The notes under the pieces: generated by a model
What the model saw: the letters and a program-made list of their open reading frames with translations, nothing else
Told to the model about the DNA's origin: nothing
Databases searched by the model: none
NCBI RefSeq assembly: GCF_008122505.1
Contig: NZ_VSSB01000001.1
Location: 1,100,891-1,164,890 of the forward strand
DNA length: 64,000 nucleotides
Source: Agromyces mariniharenae
Lineage (GTDB): Bacteria > Actinomycetota > Actinomycetes > Actinomycetales > Microbacteriaceae
Reading direction: 5' to 3'
In this document: positions 59,368-64,000 of the stretch, piece by piece
How positions within the stretch are numbered: the first letter of the stretch is position 1
Layout of the letters: every line of letters starts with the position of its first letter
Made by a program: the position numbers and the translations under genes

Positions 59368-60351
59368 TCACGTCCAGGGGCGGGCGCTGCGGGCGGCCCA
59401 GTAGGCGGCCGGGTCCTCGGCGAGGGCGGCCAGCTCGGCGGATGCCGCGGCGGTCGCGGCATCCGTGGCGCTCGGCGCTCGCGACGCGAGGATCGACGCG
59501 AGGTTCGACCCGAGCTGCTCGGCCGTGACCGCGCCCGAGAGCACCACGTCGCCCCACGGCTGCGCGCGGGCGACGCCGATCGCGAAGGCGTCGAGCGCCT
59601 GCCCGTCGGCGGCAGCGAGCGCGGCCGCGCGAGGCTCGTCGCCCCCGGGAGTGAGCCGCCCGTTCGCGACCGCCTCCTTGACGACGACGAGCCAGCCGGC
59701 GTCGTGCGCCCGCGCGAGCGCCGGCGCGGCCGACGGCTCGAGCAGGTTCCACGTCGCCTGCACGGCCGTGAACGGCGAGTCGGGCAGCGTCCGCGCCGCG
59801 TCGAGCGCGTCGCCCTGTCCCGGCCCGCTCGTCGAGACGCCGATGCGCACGCCGGATGCCGCGAGCTCTCGCAGGCGATCGAGCAGCGCCGCGTCGGAGA
59901 GCGCCGGGCTGTCGGGCGTGAGCGAGTGCACGAGGTACACGTCGGGCGGGCCGCCGAGCGCCGCGAGCGTCTCGGGCCACTGCCGCTCGAGCATCCCGAG
60001 CGAGTGCTCCTTGCGCTCGTGCACCTCGGCGTCCATGCGCCAGCCGCCCACGTAGGCGTAGCCCCACTTCGACTCGATCGTGAGCTCCGGGCGGCGCTCC
60101 GGATGCGCGGCGAGCCACGACCCGAGGAACTCCTCGGCCCGCCCGTACGACCGCGCCGCATCGAAGAAGCGGATGCCGCGCGCCCACGCCGCATCGAGCA
60201 GGTCGTGCGCGCGCCCGCGCATCGCCCCGACGCTGCGGTCGTCGTCCAGGTCGGCGTCGCGCCCCGTGGTGATGTAGGCGGGGCGGCCGATCGCGGCCAG
60301 GCCGAGGCCGAGCGGGGCGAGCGCGGGCGCGGCGGTGGTTCGATCGTTCAC
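59368..60351 (-). CDS. Aldo/keto reductase
   Basis: 327 residues, TIM-barrel AKR of the bacterial type that handles sugar or pyridoxal-like aldehydes. FFDAARSYGRAEEFLGSWLAAH has the catalytic Asp and Tyr (~50-70); ESKWGYAYVGG follows with the Lys. LGMLERQWPETLAALGGPPDVYLVHSL contains the His. NADPH binding is expected at the C-terminus. Start GTG 60351 (a longer ATG start at 60402 is possible). Substrate unknown; single gene. Confidence 0.88.
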   Translation of the reverse strand: MNDRTTAAPALAPLGLGLAAIGRPAYITTGRDADLDDDRSVGAMRGRAHDLLDAAWARGIRFFDAARSYGRAEEFLGSWLAAHPERRPELTIESKWGYAYVGGWRMDAEVHERKEHSLGMLERQWPETLAALGGPPDVYLVHSLTPDSPALSDAALLDRLRELAASGVRIGVSTSGPGQGDALDAARTLPDSPFTAVQATWNLLEPSAAPALARAHDAGWLVVVKEAVANGRLTPGGDEPRAAALAAADGQALDAFAIGVARAQPWGDVVLSGAVTAEQLGSNLASILASRAPSATDAATAAASAELAALAEDPAAYWAARSARPWT

Positions 60352-60434
60352 GAGGCGTGAGCCTACGCGCCGTGGACCTGGTACATCGACCCGTCGCGGC
60401 ATCCGCTCGGCTTCGATCACGTCACGGTACGCCG

Positions 60435-60464
60435 AGGGGGCCGGCCCATGCGGACCGGCCCCCT
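60435..60464 (-). terminator. Terminator hairpin after the rhamnogalacturonan lyase gene
   Basis: AGGGGGCCGG (60435-60444) and CCGGCCCCCT (60455-60464), 10-bp stem, 10-nt loop, 24 bp beyond the lyase stop on the minus strand and 84 bp upstream of the AKR start. Confidence 0.7.
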
Positions 60465-60487
60465 GGCTGGGATGCTCGCCTCCCTTC

Positions 60488-63400
60488 CTACTCCAGCGTG
60501 AAGGTCACGGTCGTGACGTTGCCCGCCACGTCGACCACCTTCAGCTCATTGCTGCCGAGGACCGCGCCGTGCGCGCCGGGCTTGACGCCGTTGAGCGTGC
60601 CATCGGTGCGGTCGCCCAGGTCCTGCGGCACCCCGTTCAGCGTGAGCTCGGCGAGACCGCCCAGGTCGAACAACCGGAAGGAGACGGAGCGGTACACCCC
60701 GTCCTCGCCCTTCGAGTCCGGCTTCACGGCGACCGTCGGCGCGGTGCGGTCGGGCACGGCGATGTCGGTCCGCTTCGCCGGCAGCTCCGCCTCGTCGCCG
60801 AGGTAGAAGCTGGCGAAACCGACCTGGTCGTAGCCGGTGTTCTTGTTCGCCACGCCGTTGCGGTACATCGGGTCGTGCATCAGCGTGCGGATGCCGTACT
60901 CGGTCGGCGCCAGCGTCGTGACGATGCCGAGGCGGTTCCCGCTCGCCCGGAGGATGAGCTCCTCGCGCCAGTCGCCGTACATGTCGGCCTTGAGCGTGGG
61001 GGTGCTCTTGTTGCCGGTCGACGTCAGGCCGGTCGCGAGGTACGAGGACGCTGCGAACGTCTGGTCGTTCACGCTGCTGATCGTCGCGCCGTTGACGGCC
61101 ATGTGGGTGAGGCCGCCACCGAACCAGATGGCGTTCAGGCCCTGCGCGATGCCGCGAGCGCTGGCGGTGGTCGTCAGGATCTCGCCCGTCACCATGCTCC
61201 TGACCTCGCGGGTCGCACCCGCCGAACCCGCCTGTGCGCCGGGCCAGCGGTTGGAGTAGTTGCCCGCCACGCTGCCCTCGTCGTCACTGCCGGCGTAGGT
61301 GCCGTAGATCAGCGAGTTCTCGTAGACGACCTCCCCCTGCGCGTCCAGGCGCTTGCCCTTCATGGGGTCGTAGCCCGCCGGGCCCGGGATCCAGCCGCTG
61401 TGCACGCCGGTGCGGATGTCGTCCAGGAGGTGCTCCTCCATGCCCGACCACTCGCGGATGTTGTCCTCCTTGTCGACCGGCAGCAGCGCGCTGCGATCGC
61501 CGTGGCGGAGCGGCGCCCACTGGTTCAGCGGGTTGTTCCGCACCTCGTCGGTGGCGAACTGGAACTCGCCGGCGACCGGCGGCACGCCGTCCTGCCCCTC
61601 GATCGTGGGCATGACGTCGCCGTTCAGCACCTTCGGCAGGATCTTGGTCTTGTCGGCGTTCAGGCCGAGGACCATGGCCTTCAGCACCACCTCGTCCCAG
61701 CCGTCGCCGTCGAGGTCGGCGGACGTGGTGAAGTGGTTGCCGCGGTTCTGGTAGTCGTAGGCGCTGCCGCCGAGCGACCAGTACTGCGGGTCCGCCGAGT
61801 CGAAGCTGGCCTGCAGGTGCACCTGGCCGTCCACGATGTCGAAGGCCGCGAGGGTCGTCCGGTGGTAGTACCCGCGCTGGGAGACCGCGTACTGGTTCAC
61901 CCCGTCGAGGGCGGCCACGACGCCGACGTAGCGGTTGGAGCGGTTGCCCTGCGCGTCGCCGTACGAGGCCGCCTTCCACGGGTGCTCCAGCCAGTAGACC
62001 TCCGACTCGGCGAGGATCTGCGCCTTGTAGTCGCTCGTCGAGGTGCCCGCACCCGGGCCGGGGTAGGCCAGGTACGAGTAGTTGCCGCGCTGGGAGGCGG
62101 GCGTCATGGCCCAGTTCTCCCCGTCGACGCTCGCACGGTACGGGAACGGGTACGTCTCGCTGTCCACGAGCACGCCCTTGGCGGCTTCCGGGTCCCACTC
62201 GAACGCGGAGAAGAACTCCTGGTCGTCCTTGGCGGGGCCGATCGGACCGACGTGGTACGTCTTGATCCAGCGCTTCACCGCCGGGTCGTTCGGTCCGTCG
62301 TTGCCTCCGCCGACCGTCGGGCTGCGGTAGGCGATGCTGAAGCTGTTCAGGAGCGACCAGTAGGTGTCGAGCGCCTGGTCGTCACCGGTGGCGAAGTACT
62401 CCTTGAACTTCTCCGTGGTCGTGGCCAGGCCGTCCTCGCCGCCGACGACGGTCTGGAGGGTGTCGGGGTACACGACGGACTGCGAGGCTTCGTCCCAGTT
62501 GCCGATCCGGGTGCCCAGGCCCGTCTTGAGCATCAGCTCCGACGTGCCGTCACCGTCGAAGTCCTCGGCGAACAGGGTGGTCTCGTGGTCGTTGGCCGCA
62601 CGCACGTTGTAGCCCATGTCCACGCGGAACAGCAGCGTGCCGTCCTGCTTGTACACGTCGACGTACTCGGGCGCCGTCGTGGTGTTGGCGCCGCCGAAGA
62701 TCGGCTCCGAGTACATCGGGTCGACCTGGAAGCTCCGCCACTTCACGACGATCTCGTACTCGCCGTCGCCGTCGAAGTCGCCCACCGTCATGTCGTGCGT
62801 GGAGTACGCGCCGCTCAGCGCTGTGGAGATCGCGCCCGAGCTGGTCTTCGCGTACGGAAGCTTCGTGCCCGAGTCGAGGTTCTCGACGTACGTGATGAAC
62901 TCGCCCTCGAGCTCGTCGTAGAGCTCCTTGGTGATCTTGCCGTCCACGAGCCCGTTCACGAGCGGCCGCGCCTCCGTGTAGGTGGCGACGCCGAGCGCGT
63001 TGGGAGTGGTGTTCTTCTGGTTGAGCGCGGCGACCCAGCCGTCGAGCTGTTCCTGCGTCACCGCCGTCTGCTCCTCGAACGCCGACCGGAAGCCCTTCAG
63101 CAGGTCCATGTCGACGACGTACCAGTTCTGGCCACCGGTTCCGGGGACGACCATGTTGGCCGCGTTGAGGTTCCGGTTCGGACCGCCGAACTCGTTGGCG
63201 GTGCCGCGGTAGGTGAAGTGCGCCAGCGGCACGGGCGCCGGCGCGGGCTTCAGCGGGATGTAGTGCACCGCACCGCGGTTCGCCTGCCCCGCGCCTCCCG
63301 CCAGGGCCGACAGCATCGGCACGCTCATGCCCTGCCGCTCGCCCTCGACGCCGTGGATGACCGGCGCGACCTCGTACACGGAGGTGAGGACGCCGTCGGG

Positions 63401-63784
63401 GTCGGTGTAGTTCGACGGAGTGCTGTCCTCCTTCACGACGCCCGGGTTCGTGTCGTAGTCGCTCTCGGGCTGGACGTCGCGGGGCTCGATGGTCGCGATC
63501 TTCTGGAAGTCCGCGCCACCGTCCTTACGGTAGACGTTCCACGAGAGGCCGTTGGGCTCGTCGCCCAGGAAGCGCCAGCTGAGGAAGATGCCGTCGGCGG
63601 ACTGGGCCGCGACCAGGCCGCGAGTGAGGTACTCCACCGGGCGCAGGTCGGACTCGGGGGCGGCAGCAGCGGGAACGCTTGCGCCGAACAGCGACAGCCC
63701 CACGGCCACCGAGACGGTGATCGGGAGGGCCTTGCGCCATGGATTTCGTTTGGTGGATCTGGGTGATGACGTGGACGTGACCAT
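60488..63784 (-). CDS. Secreted rhamnogalacturonan lyase (PL11-type)
   Basis: 1098 residues. Sec signal peptide (basic n-region RSTKRNPWRK, hydrophobic core, cleavage likely after PAAAA near residue 42). From ~48 the PL11 fold: RPVEYLTRGLVAAQSADGIFLSWRFLG, LSWNVYRKDG, then propeller repeats with Ca-binding DFDGDGEYEIVVKWRS, DFDGDGTSELMLKTG, DLDGDGWDEVVLKAMV and GDWREELILRASG. A ~70-residue C-terminal Ig-like part ends it. YesW-type lyases have ~620 residues; here a ~130-residue extra stretch (~200-330, with DLLKGFRSAFEEQT) and more. Degrades pectin rhamnogalacturonan-I outside the cell. ATG 63784, AAGGCAGG ahead. Confidence 0.92.
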   Translation of the reverse strand: MVTSTSSPRSTKRNPWRKALPITVSVAVGLSLFGASVPAAAAPESDLRPVEYLTRGLVAAQSADGIFLSWRFLGDEPNGLSWNVYRKDGGADFQKIATIEPRDVQPESDYDTNPGVVKEDSTPSNYTDPDGVLTSVYEVAPVIHGVEGERQGMSVPMLSALAGGAGQANRGAVHYIPLKPAPAPVPLAHFTYRGTANEFGGPNRNLNAANMVVPGTGGQNWYVVDMDLLKGFRSAFEEQTAVTQEQLDGWVAALNQKNTTPNALGVATYTEARPLVNGLVDGKITKELYDELEGEFITYVENLDSGTKLPYAKTSSGAISTALSGAYSTHDMTVGDFDGDGEYEIVVKWRSFQVDPMYSEPIFGGANTTTAPEYVDVYKQDGTLLFRVDMGYNVRAANDHETTLFAEDFDGDGTSELMLKTGLGTRIGNWDEASQSVVYPDTLQTVVGGEDGLATTTEKFKEYFATGDDQALDTYWSLLNSFSIAYRSPTVGGGNDGPNDPAVKRWIKTYHVGPIGPAKDDQEFFSAFEWDPEAAKGVLVDSETYPFPYRASVDGENWAMTPASQRGNYSYLAYPGPGAGTSTSDYKAQILAESEVYWLEHPWKAASYGDAQGNRSNRYVGVVAALDGVNQYAVSQRGYYHRTTLAAFDIVDGQVHLQASFDSADPQYWSLGGSAYDYQNRGNHFTTSADLDGDGWDEVVLKAMVLGLNADKTKILPKVLNGDVMPTIEGQDGVPPVAGEFQFATDEVRNNPLNQWAPLRHGDRSALLPVDKEDNIREWSGMEEHLLDDIRTGVHSGWIPGPAGYDPMKGKRLDAQGEVVYENSLIYGTYAGSDDEGSVAGNYSNRWPGAQAGSAGATREVRSMVTGEILTTTASARGIAQGLNAIWFGGGLTHMAVNGATISSVNDQTFAASSYLATGLTSTGNKSTPTLKADMYGDWREELILRASGNRLGIVTTLAPTEYGIRTLMHDPMYRNGVANKNTGYDQVGFASFYLGDEAELPAKRTDIAVPDRTAPTVAVKPDSKGEDGVYRSVSFRLFDLGGLAELTLNGVPQDLGDRTDGTLNGVKPGAHGAVLGSNELKVVDVAGNVTTVTFTLE

Positions 63785-63921
63785 GCCTGCCTTCTTCGTC
63801 GAAAGTGACTGGGTTTCCGTGCCCAGCGTGTTCCGGGGCATGACTGATCGCCCGGCGAGCAGGTCGTGGTGGCCATCGCTCGCCGTCGAGGGGCATGGTA
63901 GGAATACGCTTTCCAACCTCG

Positions 63922-63987
63922 AAACTATGCCCCTCCCATGAGGGTGTCAAGAGCGAATCGAAACGATTCAGGTGCTCGGTTTTGACA
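63922..63987. promoter_or_regulatory. Divergent promoter region and LacI-like operator of the lyase
   Basis: GAATCG-AAA-CGATTC (63955-63969) is a symmetric site of LacI-type size. On the minus strand TTGACA (63950-63945) with TAGTTT (63927-63922), spacer 17, is a good promoter for the lyase. On the plus strand TTGACA at 63982-63987 may drive a divergent gene to the right, perhaps the regulator. Confidence 0.6.
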
Positions 63988-64000
63988 CGCCACGGGGTCG

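Noticed and set aside
60335..63766. A plus-strand open frame of over 1,100 codons opposite the lyase.
   Set aside because: Composition is Val/Arg/Asp/His-rich without domain motifs. The minus strand encodes a clear signal peptide and PL11 motifs over the same stretch.

Overview
The window is a piece of a very GC-rich actinobacterial chromosome, most likely from the family Microbacteriaceae (Agromyces/Microbacterium-like). The evidence is GC-ending codons nearly everywhere, GTG starts, dense ATGA and TGATG gene overlaps, dispersed 'TCGAGTAGCG...CGCGTATCGAGA' palindromes of the kind common in that family, and constant use of GGATGCC/GGCATCC inside and outside genes. I find 57 protein-coding genes, one of them cut by the left edge. 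I see no rRNA, tRNA, CRISPR array, transposase or phage gene.

Layout. 1-3 kb: truncated LysE/ArgO-type exporter, a tandem YCII protein and its partner ECF sigma factor. 3-10 kb: a DrrAB-like ABC exporter with a NarL-type two-component system, then a second NarL-type pair on the other strand and a membrane protein. 10-14.7 kb: a PAP2-diacylglycerol kinase fusion, murB with two MaoC-like hydratase genes, and a DUF937 protein. 14.8-19.7 kb: TetR regulator with a clear operator, MFS transporter, YtcJ-like amidohydrolase, then an ArsR/SRPBCC pair. 19.7-23.5 kb: a PspC envelope-stress-like module with two divergent arms (PspC-histidine kinase/response regulator and a PspC membrane protein with a small partner). 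23.6-33.3 kb: a six-gene minus-strand operon for amine/GABA use (gabT, glutamate dehydrogenase, aldehyde dehydrogenase, putrescine/monoamine oxidase, double Usp protein, APC permease) facing a PucR regulator. 33.4-40.2 kb: GH1 beta-glucosidase, DUF1918, SGNH hydrolase, FBP-domain protein, a BASS symporter and an orphan pstS. 40.2-51.7 kb: a flavin-monooxygenase/CMD-peroxidase/peptide-type ABC locus with a class V aminotransferase and an MsuE-like FMN reductase, probably a sulfur-compound scavenging system. 51.9-64 kb: a Stealth phosphotransferase, an AbiEi/nuclease-like gene set between GGAATCCCG palindromes, a cyclic-nucleotide phosphodiesterase-like enzyme, a DEAD-box helicase, a HesB-like protein, an aldo/keto reductase and a large secreted rhamnogalacturonan lyase.

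How the parts fit. The amine operon can take putrescine or related amines through the aminoaldehyde and GABA to succinate, with glutamate dehydrogenase recycling the amino-group carrier. In the 40-52 kb locus, a substrate-binding protein, two permeases and a double ATPase import an unknown compound, FMN-dependent monooxygenases with a dedicated FMN reductase oxidise it, and CMD-type peroxidase-like proteins follow. Four transcription units of this locus share look-alike sequences just upstream of their starts, which suggests common control. The right end is plant-polymer oriented (rhamnogalacturonan lyase, GH1), in keeping with a soil or plant-associated actinomycete.

The most unusual features are non-coding: at least three families of dispersed palindromes (one copy lies inside a permease gene), several tandem repeats, and a hairpin that holds the helicase start codon in its loop. 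All alignments were made by eye; no search was run.
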